Notes under the pieces: model-generated
Told to the model about the DNA's origin: nothing
Seen by the model: the letters and a program-made list of their open reading frames with translations, nothing else
Database searches by the model: none
Origin: Streblospio benedicti
Lineage: Eukaryota > Annelida > Polychaeta > Spionida > Spionidae
Length of the DNA stretch: 64,000 bases
Reading direction: 5' to 3'
Assembly (NCBI GenBank): GCA_019095985.1
Contig: CM032662.1
Coordinates: forward strand, 17,530,706-17,594,705
Made by a program: the position numbers and the translations under genes
Shown: in pieces, positions 34,259 through 45,356 of the stretch
How positions within the stretch are numbered: position 1 is the stretch's first letter
Layout of the letters: each line of letters starts with the position of its first letter

Positions 34259-34958
34259 ATGGCTGGGTTACAAGCTATGATTCACTTTTTAATAGCAAAC
34301 TGTCTCCTGTATCTATGCTTAGTTAAGTGTTCCGAGTCTGAATATAGACACGCATCTGTATTTACGATTGAAACGGGTACTTTGTGCAGTGGATCTCCTT
34401 TGACGAATTCAGAAGCGGTCTCTTCCATTATGGAGTGTTACGTGCTGTGTGAAGAGACGGCTGGATGCGCCACCGTTAATTACCAGGCAGGACTGTGCAC
34501 ACTATACGGCTGTGGACAGTCAACTAAATCGAGTGATGCCCAATCCGTCTGCTCGAATGCCCAGGAAAAGTGCGGTGGGTTCTCCCAGGGTAGGTTCTGC
34601 AGCTAGCTTATAATTTCTTGCGACTGACCAGTATATGTAGTGTAGTTTTGATTAAAGAGTATAGTTTCAAAATTAACTCTTGCTCATATGGAAAGATTAT
34701 TTAATTCGTCCACTAGTGCGTTGTCGAGGTTGTTGATGAGAGTTGTCTTCTATTTCAGCACCTGCAATCCAAACTTCAGCACCAGCAATCCAAACTTATG
34801 ACTGCACTACCAACAACCCATGCACGGGCAGTGGGCAGTATTACAGTCACGATGACCCCACAAAATATATCCAGTGTGGAGATGGCACTTGTAACGTGAT
34901 GCCATGCAGCGCAACATTAATTTGGAAACAAGAGTTACTCATGTGTGATTCTCCGTGA
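34259..34958 (+). CDS. Secreted PAN/apple-like + chitin-binding protein, copy 2 (176 aa)
   Basis: Exons 34259-34589 and 34759-34958, joined in phase 1 (CAG G|gtaggt ... tatttcag|CA CCT). The protein starts MAGLQAMIHFLIANCLLYLC, a signal peptide ending near KCSES. A PAN/apple-like domain follows (TLCSGSPLTN, ECYVLCEETAGCATVNYQAG, LCTLYGCG, SVCSNAQEKC). Exon 2 has only a short linker with an APAIQTS/APAIQTY duplication. Then comes a chitin-binding type-2 domain (YDCTTNNPCTGSGQYYSHDD, PTKYIQCGDG, TCNVMPCSATLIWKQELLMC) ending five codons before the stop region of the family pattern. Architecture, intron position and phase equal those of the gene at 21155, so the two are tandem paralogues. The main difference is loss of the Ser/Thr-rich linker. 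I expect an extracellular chitin-binding function; the rest is unknown. Confidence 0.75.
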
Positions 34959-36887
34959 CCATCACGTGTCTCTCTCATTATCCAGTAGACATATAGATTT
35001 GGTGTTATTAGTTGTATGTCTTATATGTACGTGAGCTTAACCATATCATTGGAACTCACTAGCTCCATAAGTATGTATGCTGGGGCATATCCAGGATTTA
35101 GGAAAGGGGGTCACAGATCCACTAGAGGTGTCTGGGATCACCCCCGCCCCCGGATCTTTTTGAAAGAGTTCCATTTGATGCGATCTGAGGCATGGGCTCT
35201 GTAAAGAGGGGATTCAAACATATATTTGTAGATGAAAGGGTTACTGGTAGTGCAGTTAAGTCAGTTTGAACAGGGGTGATAACTATGCCTGGGTTATACG
35301 GAAGTTACAGAGTATGATGACCCAAGAAATTACAAGTCAATGTATGATAATTCGTCTGTACGGAAATCGTATTGAAAAGTGACGGGGGAACTTTTTGCAA
35401 TGTCTTAGAAATGGACACAGGGACATTCCACTTACTACGGCCCTTGTGTAGCGTCCTAGTACACGAACACCTCTAATATAAGGCAAGCGCATTCGAGAAA
35501 GTAGGAATTGTAACTTTCATATTCTTACATTCAACCAATAAATACAAATTTAGTATTCAGCATATTGTTGATTTTGTCCAATTTGCTTACAATTAAAACA
35601 TAAATGCAAATAACAGGCATTGCAAAGATAACTTAAGATAACAACTCACACCAAGCACCGGGTTACAAGGCTCTTTACAAAATATGTCCCGTGTATTGGA
35701 CAGTCACCCCCTCTGAACGTAAAATAACTCACCTATTTGAAAAATAAAAGCTAGCGTGACTGCCAACCCGGGCCACCCCGCACCCCACCCAAGGTGGTTA
35801 ATAAGCCTGCCGCTGGAAATTCATGAAAAAAAAGAACCCAGGTGGTCTGCTTCTGCTATGATCATCAGTATTGATCGCTGCAGAATATTACCCTACAACT
35901 AAACTCACAGGAGAATTACAAAAACCTGCAGTAGTCGGTTCCGAATCACATTTTTGTGTCGCTTCGTTTGTAACTAAGTATTTCTCCAGACAATCTAGAG
36001 GGTTAACAGATGAACCAATATTGTTCAAGATTTACACAAATATGTGTTATGACGTGAAATCAAGATGATTTGATTTTGGGGCACTTTGCCAAATAAAGGG
36101 TACATTCCACAGGGCCATTAATGACATTTTTGCTAATATTCAATGCACTTTAGCCAACATGAAAAAAATCAACATGACAAGGCTGCAGCAATGGTGAAGC
36201 CTGGTGCTGTTAGCTGTTGCAAGATCAATAGGTATGATGACAGCAGTATTATTCAGTACACACATGCACAGATTAATTGTGCCTGATTACATGTGTACTT
36301 TCAATCACGATTTCCATAACATCTTAGTTAACTTTTAACAGTTCACTTGACTTGATTAACAGTAAAACTAAAAGCAATTAGATATTGAAATTGAAATATA
36401 TACAGGTTAGAGCAAACAGAAATACATATACATGTATATGTTATGTTGTATTATAAGTTCTCAGAGAGTACAGAATTATAATATTAATGTTGACTCATGA
36501 TCAATATAGATAATTTACTTACCCATGTCTAGAAAACACCTGCAATCCAAGGCGAAGAACATAGATATAGGATTCCAATGTGTATTCCCCAAGTTTGCAT
36601 AGACAAGAGAGAAGGCAAAGATATAGGATGAAACACACATCAAATAAGGCCTTTTTCTGCTTTAATGCTTTGATTGAAAAGCACACATCTTTATTGCCCA
36701 TGGGTCAACGTTGTTCTATATACGCTGTGCTCTCTGAGGACTTTTGATGTTTGATAATACTTTAACTTAACACACAATTATAGTAGTTTTAGCGGACAAG
36801 AAAGTTTATTTTAAGGTTTTACTAAAATTCTCTTTTCTCTCCTAATATAGCTTCAATTTAAAATATCCAGGTTAATGTAAAAATATG
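34959..36887. other. Non-coding stretch with repeat pieces
   Basis: About 35085-35200 reads like a decayed dispersed repeat (catatccaggatttaggaaa, gatcacccccgcccccggat). At 35842-35889 a SINE 3' tail is present (see that entry). No coding evidence was found. Confidence 0.45.
35842..35889 (+). mobile_element. SINE 3'-tail fragment
   Basis: The string tctgctatgatcatcagtat then gatcgctgcagaata matches the conserved 3' ends of the SINEs at 52066 and 55597 (ctctgctataatcatca ... ttgattgctgcagagta). No head or body is recognisable upstream. Confidence 0.6.
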
Positions 36888-36892
36888 AAGCT

Positions 36893-36990
36893 ACCGAACT
36901 TTACCAGTAATAAAATCAGCGGCCTTACAAGTAACCTAAATCATTATTGTGGACAAAATCGTCGGTAAGAAAGTTCATGTTACTAATTCC
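36893..36990 (+). repeat. Inverted repeat, left arm (~100 bp)
   Basis: This arm (ccgaactttaccagtaataa, aatcagcggccttacaagta, aaaatcgtcggtaagaaagt) is matched in reverse complement at 39022-39121. Similarity is high with a few indels. The arms enclose about 2 kb that holds a Penelope-like fragment. Confidence 0.8.
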
Positions 36991-37429
36991 CTCTAATTAT
37001 AGTCTGATGTGTTGTGTTTAAATGTTGTATGCAAGGAGCTCGCATGTAAAATTCTATGGCCCCTGTTTATCACTACCAAAGTATGTTATTCAAGTTCTGA
37101 GTAATAGGCGATCATTGGTGTAAGTGTTGGAGACGGGTAATGGCCCACCATTGTTACAGTTTATGGCCACATAAACACAGTTTGTATTGTGGTTGCGGGT
37201 AATAGCCTCTATTTTAGACATGGTGTGTTTTTCATCACTGTAGTGTTATTTCTATAATCTATGTTACTGTTTCTTTTCAAAAGTACAAATTGTACATATT
37301 AATGATATTTGATACCTGTGAACGTTTATAGCTCACTGTTTCAACAGCATTCCCCAATATAGATAGAGTCCTACTGATCTGGCATTCATTGTAAAAGTTC
37401 CTGTGGAGTTTACCGGTATATCATATAAA

Positions 37430-38371
37430 TCTATATTGATTTTATTTCAACAACTACGTACAATATTTAGAAATATCTATTTTACTTCCAAATGTTTGCT
37501 GTTAGCTGCCTTGATCAAGGAACGAGGTTGTCATAACAAACAGCCTCGCACCTAGGGATGCCGGTGATGTGCCCCCCCCCACCCCCCACCCCCTCTCGGA
37601 AAGAGTAGATATGCTTGAGACAGGTCAAAGCCGTCTGTCTTGTTGAGACTAGGTTTCTTCACCTTAATGCGTATGCCTTCAACTAATTTTCTGTGGATAT
37701 CTCTATTTTCTATATCCATGATCTTAATAGATAGATGTCTGGGATGTTGTGTACACTATTGATTTCATGTTGACAAAGGGCAGCTTTGAGGCTTTCTTTA
37801 TCATTGATTTTTCATGTTCTTCCATTCTTTCACCGAGAGATCTATCTTCTGCCAGTTTTGCCAATATATGTGTTCTTGCATTCCTTACAGTCAACTTGGT
37901 ATATGACTCCTCATGCAAATTTTTCTTCCAGATCTAAGGGCTCTTTTGGTCTAACCAAGGCATTTCTGATGATATATCCTGCTTTTCCTTCAGTTGGTCT
38001 AACCAAGGCATTTCTGGTGATATATCCTGCTTTTCCTTCAGACACAGCTTTTGTAAATGGTGAAACTACATGTGTTAGCGGTTTTCTGATGTTTCCTTGT
38101 TGTTATTATCTTTACCTTTATTTTGAGATTCAATTTTTCCTTCTTTCAACGACCATTCAGGGTATCCACAGACTCTCAAAGCACTCTTGATCTTATCTTT
38201 TTCTATTTGTCTTAATTTAGGACCTTGTAATAATGGATCTGCTCTATTTATCAGTGTTTTAACAATGCCAATTTTTTGGTGTACATGATGGTGAGACGTA
38301 TTGTAAGCTATTGGATACTGATCGATCTGTGTGAGTTGGTTTTCTGTAAATAGCGGTGCATATTTGTTCAT
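37430..38371 (-). mobile_element. Penelope-like element fragment (GIY-YIG end)
   Basis: Minus-strand reading gives the reverse-transcriptase-to-endonuclease linker (HVHQKIGIVKTLINRADPLL, IKSALRVCGYPEWSLKEGK). The GIY-YIG endonuclease region follows (GVIYQVDCKECKNTYIGKTG, RSLGERMEEH) and then its C-terminal part (NRDIHRKLVEGIRIKVKKPS, LNKTDGFDL). After that comes a 3' piece of the kind these elements end in (cttgatcaaggcagctaaca, gttgaaataaaatc). The reverse-transcriptase core is absent. A 48 bp segment is directly duplicated (37946-38041), adding 16 codons. The element is a decayed fragment. A similar end-like text, read on the minus strand, lies upstream at about 38570-38675. Confidence 0.75.
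37946..38041. repeat. 48 bp direct duplication inside the Penelope-like fragment
   Basis: Units starting ttggtctaaccaaggcattt at 37946 and 37994 differ by one base (tgatgat versus tggtgat). The length is divisible by three, so the reading frame of the fragment (EGKAGYI.RNALVRP) is kept through both copies. Confidence 0.9.
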
Positions 38372-39021
38372 TTTTCACTATAAATTTAAATTAATAATAT
38401 ATAAAAGGGGTTTATCTTGCAATATGTTGCTTCCCATTTGTTGTTAGATATTGGTTTATTTTATTCATTAAAACTATTTCCAAAATAGTGATAGAAGTTT
38501 ATGTTTTGGCTCACAGTGCAAAAACTTTTGAAGCGCAAAGGGATAAATTTCTTTGCGGGGTACAAGGCTGAATAGAAGGATATTTATTAAGTTCAGTTTT
38601 ACACAACACAATAAATTCCAACTGATTGACAGTTTCAACAACTTCTGTTGCCATTTTCAAAATCTCTCTGTGCATGACAGGTCAATCTGCACGATTTCCG
38701 ATACTGAAAATCGGGTCGTACACATGGGAGAGTTGAAAGCCCCCCTCGTCCCTGTTCCTGAATAGAAGGACTTTTGCAAGCAATGAGTGTAGCTCTACAA
38801 GTATGCAGAACAAATTTCCTTGTGCCTTCTGATGCAGTGCTTCCAAAGAGTATCGTCAGCATATAAGCTGGATGCATCCAAGCCAGGGTTGCTTACAATT
38901 CCTTTAGATGGCTTTAGCAATGGACATGCGGTATATAATACAATATTCACAATTTAACCCCAAGCAAAATCGGCCATTATTTGCAACTGAAGAGGCCATT
39001 ATTTGTAACATGTGTGACAAG

Positions 39022-39121
39022 TATGGAATTATAGTAACATAAACTTTCTTACCGACGATGTTGTCCATCATTGTGGTTACAGGTAAAGGCCGCTAATTTT
39101 GTTACTGGTAAAGGTCGGTTA
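39022..39121 (-). repeat. Inverted repeat, right arm (~100 bp)
   Basis: Reverse-complement partner of 36893-36990 (gtaacataaactttcttacc, gacgatgttgtccatcattg, aaaggccgctaattttgtta, ctggtaaaggtcgg). The inner and outer flanks do not match beyond about 100 bp. Confidence 0.8.
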
Positions 39122-39768
39122 CGGACGGTGATTAATAGTGTAAATTTTATTTCTTTTTCTTGTGTAATAATGGAAAAAATCCTGACCATCAGCAAAAATC
39201 ATGTGCAATGTAGTCATCTAGAGGAGTGTGTTTTCAAAACATTTGGAGTTTGATTATATCTAACTAAACAAATTTGGTTTTGAGATAATCATGACCATTT
39301 ACCAAATATTGAACATCACTCACTATACGGTTGGTTACTCATCGTCAGTTTTCACAGCTTGATCACTCATGCTGCCTTTAATACAAGTAGTACTTGTTCA
39401 TACCAACCCGTGGGCCCAATTATTATGTGACACATTTCGTGGATACAATCCTGTATAAGGATTAAATAGTGACTCTACTCTGCTGTCCTATGAGGTTATA
39501 CGGGGAAATAATTAAATTTCATGTTTTTCTTTAAAAAAAACATTGAACAAAAAACATACTGTTGAAATGAACCTTTTATCATTTAATACTTTTCCTATTT
39601 ATGTGATACATGTTATGAACATTATTTACATATAATACTTCTGTAAACAAAGTGTCCTCGGGGTCCAGGTACAGGTGACCTGTCCAGGTTGCATTAAATA
39701 ATTATGCATTAATGCATAAATATTTTAAAAGTTTGGTATAAAATTGGTATGAAGGAAATAAGTACGCT

Positions 39769-39862
39769 ATTATATGCAGATGATATGGTATTTTGATTCT
39801 GAAAATAAATTACAATTAATGCTAGATACCATGAACAAGTGGTGCATGAAATGGCGACTGTC
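39769..39862 (+). pseudogene. LINE reverse-transcriptase scrap beside gap
   Basis: LLYADDMV, then after a frame change ENKLQLMLDTMNKWCMKWRL, is the catalytic YADD block and following helix of an APE-type LINE reverse transcriptase. It runs straight into the assembly gap, so the rest may be missing from the assembly. Confidence 0.7.
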
Positions 39863-39962
39863 NNNNNNNNNNNNNNNNNNNNNNNNNNNNNNNNNNNNNN
39901 NNNNNNNNNNNNNNNNNNNNNNNNNNNNNNNNNNNNNNNNNNNNNNNNNNNNNNNNNNNNNN
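39863..39962. other. Assembly gap (100 N)
   Basis: Exactly 100 N. It cuts a LINE reverse-transcriptase fragment, so repeat collapse is the likely reason for the gap. Confidence 0.99.
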
Positions 39963-40666
39963 TTAAAATTAATATTAATATATATATTTTATTTTGCCTT
40001 CATTGAGAAGATATATATGATATACATTACACAAACATAAAATACAAATGATAATAATGCAATTTGAAATACATAATTACAACATTAAATTGAGAGTCTT
40101 GGATGGGACACAAACAGACAAATCACTGTAGAATCATTTCTGCCATCTCCCTTCTTGTTATATATATAGAATAGCAATAATTCAAAATTGATGTATATAC
40201 ATCATCCCACTCAGGTACGTACGTTCTCATACCAGAGAGGAAAAAGATAGTTCTTTCATTAGTGTTCATGTTATGTACTTTTTAACTTTTGGATTTTTCA
40301 AGCAGTAGACAAATATATACAAACAATAAATGTACCACTGAGCATGATCAACAACTGATCAACAGAGGATCCTTGAGTCCTGTGTCCTGCAACTAATCTA
40401 ACCAATATGTAATGTGATATTTCCACATTATTGCAGAACGACTGTCTCAACTTGGCACGAGCACTGAAATAAAGGTTGCGATTGATTGCTTCGTTTGTAG
40501 TTTTGTTGTTCTTTTGCGCTACTTATCATACCATCGAAACTACAAATGTTACAAACCAAATAAATAGTTATATTGATTGCTTTGTGTTGAACCTACAGTA
40601 TGAAATAGGTGCATGGTGTTGGTTGATCGATAGACCAAGGTGAACTTGAAAAGATGCCACATGTAA

Positions 40667-41113
40667 GGGATCGTTCACAAATGACTTCACCTGGCAGGGG
40701 GGGTGGGGAGGGGGTGTATAGCAAAGGATGACGAAAGGTGACAGAGGGGGGCGTTCCAGCACTTGGGTGATGTCAGTAGTTATTTAACAGTATTTGAAAT
40801 TACTTTCTGACATGTTAAGTGAGTTGTGATATATCTACTAGCTGAAATCACATTGCCATGTTTGCTTTATATCCTAAATACATTTGTAAAATTATGTCTA
40901 AATTATGGACATATATATTCAAATGTATTTATGTAACGGCACAGTTAAAACAATGTGAAATGTCATCGCGAAACCATGTCTCGCGCGCGCATGGGGGCAA
41001 AGATGACGTCACTTACTGGAGGGGGGTCCTGCAAAGATGACGAAAGGTGACAAGGGGGGAGGGGGGGGGGTAAAAAGGCCAAAAATGAGGTGACGTCATT
41101 TGTGAATGATCCC
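40667..41113. mobile_element. Harbinger-type MITE (GGGATCGTTCACAAATGACT ends)
   Basis: The 447 bp element starts GGGATCGTTCACAAATGACT and ends with the inverted match GTGACGTCATTTGTGAATGA then TCCC. TAA flanks it on both sides (40664-40666 and 41114-41116). The terminal repeat is about 25 bp. Inside are G-rich runs and two gatgacgaaaggtgaca strings. The end sequence differs from the 258 bp MITE at 29023, so it is a separate family. Confidence 0.85.
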
Positions 41114-41861
41114 TAACACTGACTTCTAATTACAACTGCCGATCCATTCATTGATCTCGTGCGGTAAATCTAAAGGTCCAAATCTTTTCGAAAATATCCC
41201 AGATAGCTAAAATCAATTATGGGGGGGGGGGTCATTTTGAAAATGATCTTTTGAATTTTGACTTTTTGAAAACATAATAAAATCATAATGACTACCAAAC
41301 GTTCATCTATCATATATAGTAGAGGTGGGATCTTTGGTAGGTTTTACCCTTCGAACCTTCGGAACATACATAGAACACCCAGATAAACGCTTTGAATGGC
41401 ATAGGTGCAGGGGTCAGCGCCACAAACAAATTCCTTAACTCTAAACTTGTCTACTTCGAGCAAAATATCACATCCCTTCGAGGCATCTGACCCACTTAAC
41501 TCATTACGTATTACGTAATAGGGCAGAGAAAACACACTGGTACTATGGTCACTTGACTTTATACCAAGGGTAGGTGTAGACGAAAATAAAAGAAACTTAG
41601 TATGATTCTGAACGTTCGGTGGTAGAAATAAACTTAGAAGGTTGGGGTAGCCGAACGAACCTTCGAAGCTTTGCCCTATCCCTAATATATAGTATACTGT
41701 ATACTCATGAAATTTATAGTTGAATACTAGGCATTCATATGTTAACAGCAGTGATAAAACTTCACTATCTCATATAAATCATAATGAACATCTACATTTA
41801 TGTCCTAATAGAATCATTATCATTATTATCCCGCGTTTAAAGCAAGTCGTTTGAAATCCTC
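41114..41861. other. Non-coding stretch, nothing recognised
   Basis: AT-rich with a G-run at about 41221. No exon or repeat that I can name. Confidence 0.4.
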
Positions 41862-42860
41862 TCATCCCCTGCTCATGGAACTCATGCAGTCAAAGGCTTT
41901 TTCAAGGTCAATAAACGAGCAGTAGAGTGTCTTATTCTCTGCCATATACCTCTCTTCCAACAGATGGAGAATGAATACAATGAATACAGCATCTCTTGTG
42001 TCTCTACCTGGTATAACGCTAAACTGCATGTCATTTATGCATCCCTTGGATGAACTTTGCTCCATGAAGAAGTTTTAGACCACGGAAATTACCTCTCTCT
42101 AGAGCATCACCTTCACTTTTGTACAGGTTTACTATAAAACTTTCATCGCGGTCAGATATGGTCTTCTACTACTATGATATTAATTAAGTAGTTGTGAAAG
42201 GACCTTAAAACATCTTGGACCTGTAGTCGTCAGCATTGCTGCCACTATAGCAGAAGGCCCGCGGCTTTCCCACACTTCGAGTCTCACTGTTTCAGTGCCC
42301 ATCTTCTCAGAGACACTCAACAGGGCGTACCTTTGACAATAAATTTGGGTCCCAGGGAAACTCCACATTGAGAAGTATCTCATGTTGTTGTTTCTGCACA
42401 AACTCTTCGCTTCATCATCCATTGCAATCTCCCCAAGATCGTTTCACACACACTTGTCACCGGTCACTTATTGATTTTATCTTCGAATTTGTTTTGCAAT
42501 GCTATAAATGTTATCCTTGGTCTCAATGGTATTCTGCAGTTCACGCGTCTGCCACTTCTTTAGCCAAATATAATTACATGTTTTGCTTGTCATTTGGCTG
42601 CTATATACACATCCTTATCTATACCAGTCTTCTTCTGTATTTCCAACACCTCTTTTCCTGTATTGCTGAACTCACTTCATTATTCCACCACCAAGTTTGC
42701 TTCCTGGGGGGCCTTTCGTTGACCAACCACATACTTTCTCTGTGTTCAAGCAACCTCTTTTTCAGGTTCAGCCATGACTCTTCCACAGAATCTCTCAGAC
42801 TGACTGCCGGGAGAACCTTATTCATTTCACTTGAAAACTCTGTTTTAAATGTCTGGTCTT
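41862..42860 (-). pseudogene. LINE fragment, linker to reverse transcriptase
   Basis: On the minus strand, in order: VEESWLNLKKRLLEHRES and PPRKQTWWWNNEV (the linker after the endonuclease), QLQNTIETKDNIYSIAKQIR, CVRNDLGEIAMDDEA-like text, GPSAIVAAMLTTTGPRCFKV and DMQFSVIPGRDTRDAVFIV. It ends with LYCSFIDLEKAFD just before the reverse-transcriptase catalytic centre. The order fits a common invertebrate APE-type LINE with the WWWNEEV and MPGRGTTDAIFI signatures. Several frame changes and stops make it inactive, and it is truncated at both ends. Confidence 0.8.
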
Positions 42861-43204
42861 TGAGCTTTCAAATATGCAGCTTTGGAGTGCACTTTTGACA
42901 TCGGGTTTCAGTAACAGATCACAGACTAAGAGCCGGTGCTCAGGAACAAATTCTTCACACGGTACTTAAATATTGTAAATGTACTGTTGTTGCTTGTTTA
43001 TGTAGCTATGTATAAATATGTACAATAGCGCGGATATGGGGGGGGGGGTGTCATAGTTTCAATATCATTCGCGTAGGGGGGGGGTCAGACTTTTCATTTC
43101 ATCCTAATAGGGGGTCAGACTTTAAAAACTAATTCCTCGAGAAAACCAACCGACCCCCCCCCCGAGAAAGTCAACATGACTCTTCCCTTACCCAAACGAA
43201 GTGA

Positions 43205-43548
43205 GGGTAAATCAGACGTCAGCATGCTCAATTTCACAATTGACACGACAATCGAGTGGTCAAATACCATTCTATCATGACTAAAATCCACACTAAACGA
43301 GTGTATGATTCGTTTTTATTTAAAATAAATCATATCATTACGTTCTCATTGCCATTTTGACCATGCGACGTCAGCGGCTGCATAGAAAATGTGACGGTAC
43401 TAGTCTAGTTTAGACTAGTGCCGTGGTGTGGTGGTGTCGTAGCGTGCAGTAAATCACCGGAGTGTGCAGTCAATCGTATAATTGAGCACGCTGGTCGACC
43501 AATCAGTGTGGGTTATTGGCGGAGATTTTAGCATGGAATGATAGAATG
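43205..43548. mobile_element. CATTCTATCAT-ended MITE, copy 3, with side module
   Basis: The side module (gtaaatcagacgtcagcatg, gacacgacaatcgagtggtc) occupies 43205-43265. The element body runs from CATTCTATCATGACTAAAAT (43268) to GGAATGATAGAATG (43548). It contains the agtctagtttagactagtgc palindrome and accaatcagtgtgggttatt. Confidence 0.75.
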
Positions 43549-44357
43549 TCTAATTGATCACCTTTAACCAGTATCTATGGCCATACTTGCCCTTTAAGTA
43601 TTTCCCACAGTCTTTGTTTAGTCTTCGTTTTTCATGTTGACTAGTGATTTGTTATTCAGAATCACAATGTGATACATAAAATTGTGATATGTTTCACATG
43701 GTTTGATATTGTAACTGAAAATGGAGTTGTATAGTATGCATACCGAAAATGGCGATGTCTGATTGGTTACCTTAAACCAATTAAATGTCAATGGCCATGT
43801 TTGCCTAACCATAAAACCCCTTCATTCTTCACTTCCCAGATGCGTGGGACGTGTTGCGCAGTAGAATTAATCAATATCAATAGTTTCATTACTATTTCTG
43901 GCCGTTCCCCGTCATTGTAGACTAACATGACTTTAAATAATTTAAGGTCATTTTCAAGTATCACTTATTGTGCCATTTATGGAAAATACTTTCCTAATAG
44001 AATTTTGAGTGAGGATTATGAATCTGTATTCGGAGTTTAGTTAGCATGAAAATTGACGGAGATATGGGCAAAAGACCACTCTTTACAGAAGACCTGTGTA
44101 GGCTGTGACTGATACATACCTGCGAACTTCATTATTATGAAGAATGCATGCCTCAAATAGATGTATTTACTTAATTTTCCAATGTATATCAGAGTAACAG
44201 CCATCAATGTTATGTAGAATACACATTTTGAATAATATAGCATTAAAAGCGATTTTAAATGGCCTTATAACATATACCAGAAGTACCTATGGACTTTTGA
44301 CTCTCAAAAGTAAATAATTTTAGACGAGTGCACAACTTTTCTCTGCAACTGGGAATT

Positions 44358-44762
44358 GTAGGCATTGACCACGAGATTGGAGTGTCAATCGCAAAATTGA
44401 GCATGCTGACGTCTGATTTACCCGAACAATGTGACACGACAATCGAGTGGTCAATCACCATTCTATCATGACTAAAATCCATTTTATTTAAAAATAAATC
44501 ATATAACATTCTCATTGCAAGTCAATTTTGCCAAAAAAGAGACCACTACTACGGTGCTAGTCTAAACTTCTGCTCTCCACTACACGGAACACGCCTTGCG
44601 ACGTCAGCGGCTGTAATTGATAATGTGAGGAGTTTAGACTATAGTACCGTAGTAGTGGTCTACGCGCGCTCTGGAGCGTGTTTTCCATCGCAAAATTGAG
44701 CACGCTGATTGACCAATCAGCGTAGGTTATTGGCGGAGATTTTTGCACGGAATGATAGAATG
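44358..44762. mobile_element. CATTCTATCAT-ended MITE, copy 4, with two side modules
   Basis: The body, 44459-44762, has the family ends and a strong inner inverted pair: agaccactactacggtgcta / taccgtagtagtggtct. Upstream, 44358-44458 carries the side module in reverse (attgaccacgagattggagt, gtcaatcgcaaaattgagca) and then part of it in forward orientation (gtgacacgacaatcgagtgg). This is the same facing arrangement as at 19874-19953. Confidence 0.75.
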
Positions 44763-45103
44763 AAGAATTAAGATCATGTGTGTACAGGCACAAGGTAGTT
44801 TCATTAGAGTTTATCTCTTTCACACAGGTTCTAATCAGTCTTTTACAAGGGTTGGGATTGTGAAAAATGGTCTCGCTATAGAGCTGGCCTTATTTGGAGG
44901 TTCTACTGTATCAATTTTTTTTGTCTTTGATAAGCAATTTGTGCTACAGTATGAGATAAAAAAAGCGCCCCAGTGAGGGCAAACCAGTGTTTTATACCTG
45001 GAAAAACACTGGAATGCCACTGTCAAGATTTTGGCGAAAAATCAATATTCATATTTCAGCAGCTAACAGAACCAGGCTAGACTAATGTTGTATTATGATA
45101 TTA

Positions 45104-45356
45104 AAAAATTTATTGGATACCAATAGAAACCAAAGTTAACCATTTTTGGCGAGACTTTCGTTGTTATCGCAACATCTTCATCGGGCTACGACTTGCCCCC
45201 CGTGTACTCGACACTGCTGTCACATGACTGCCGCCACCATGGTGGTCATGTGACCCTCTGAGATTTTGCACTCGGCCCGCTGAAGTTGTTGCGATAACAA
45301 CGAAAGTCTCGCCAAAAATGGTTAACTTTGGTTTCTATTGGTATCCAATAAATGTT
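45104..45356. mobile_element. Foldback element with ~80 bp arms
   Basis: The arms 45104-45183 and 45277-45356 are reverse complements with very few differences (tattggataccaatagaaac, caaagttaaccatttttggc, gagactttcgttgttatcgc). The centre is itself palindromic: CACATGAC ... CCACCATGGTGG TCATGTG. The arm text tcttcatcgggc / gatgaag ... cgaaagtctcgcc resembles the ends of Penelope-like elements. No coding. Confidence 0.85.
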
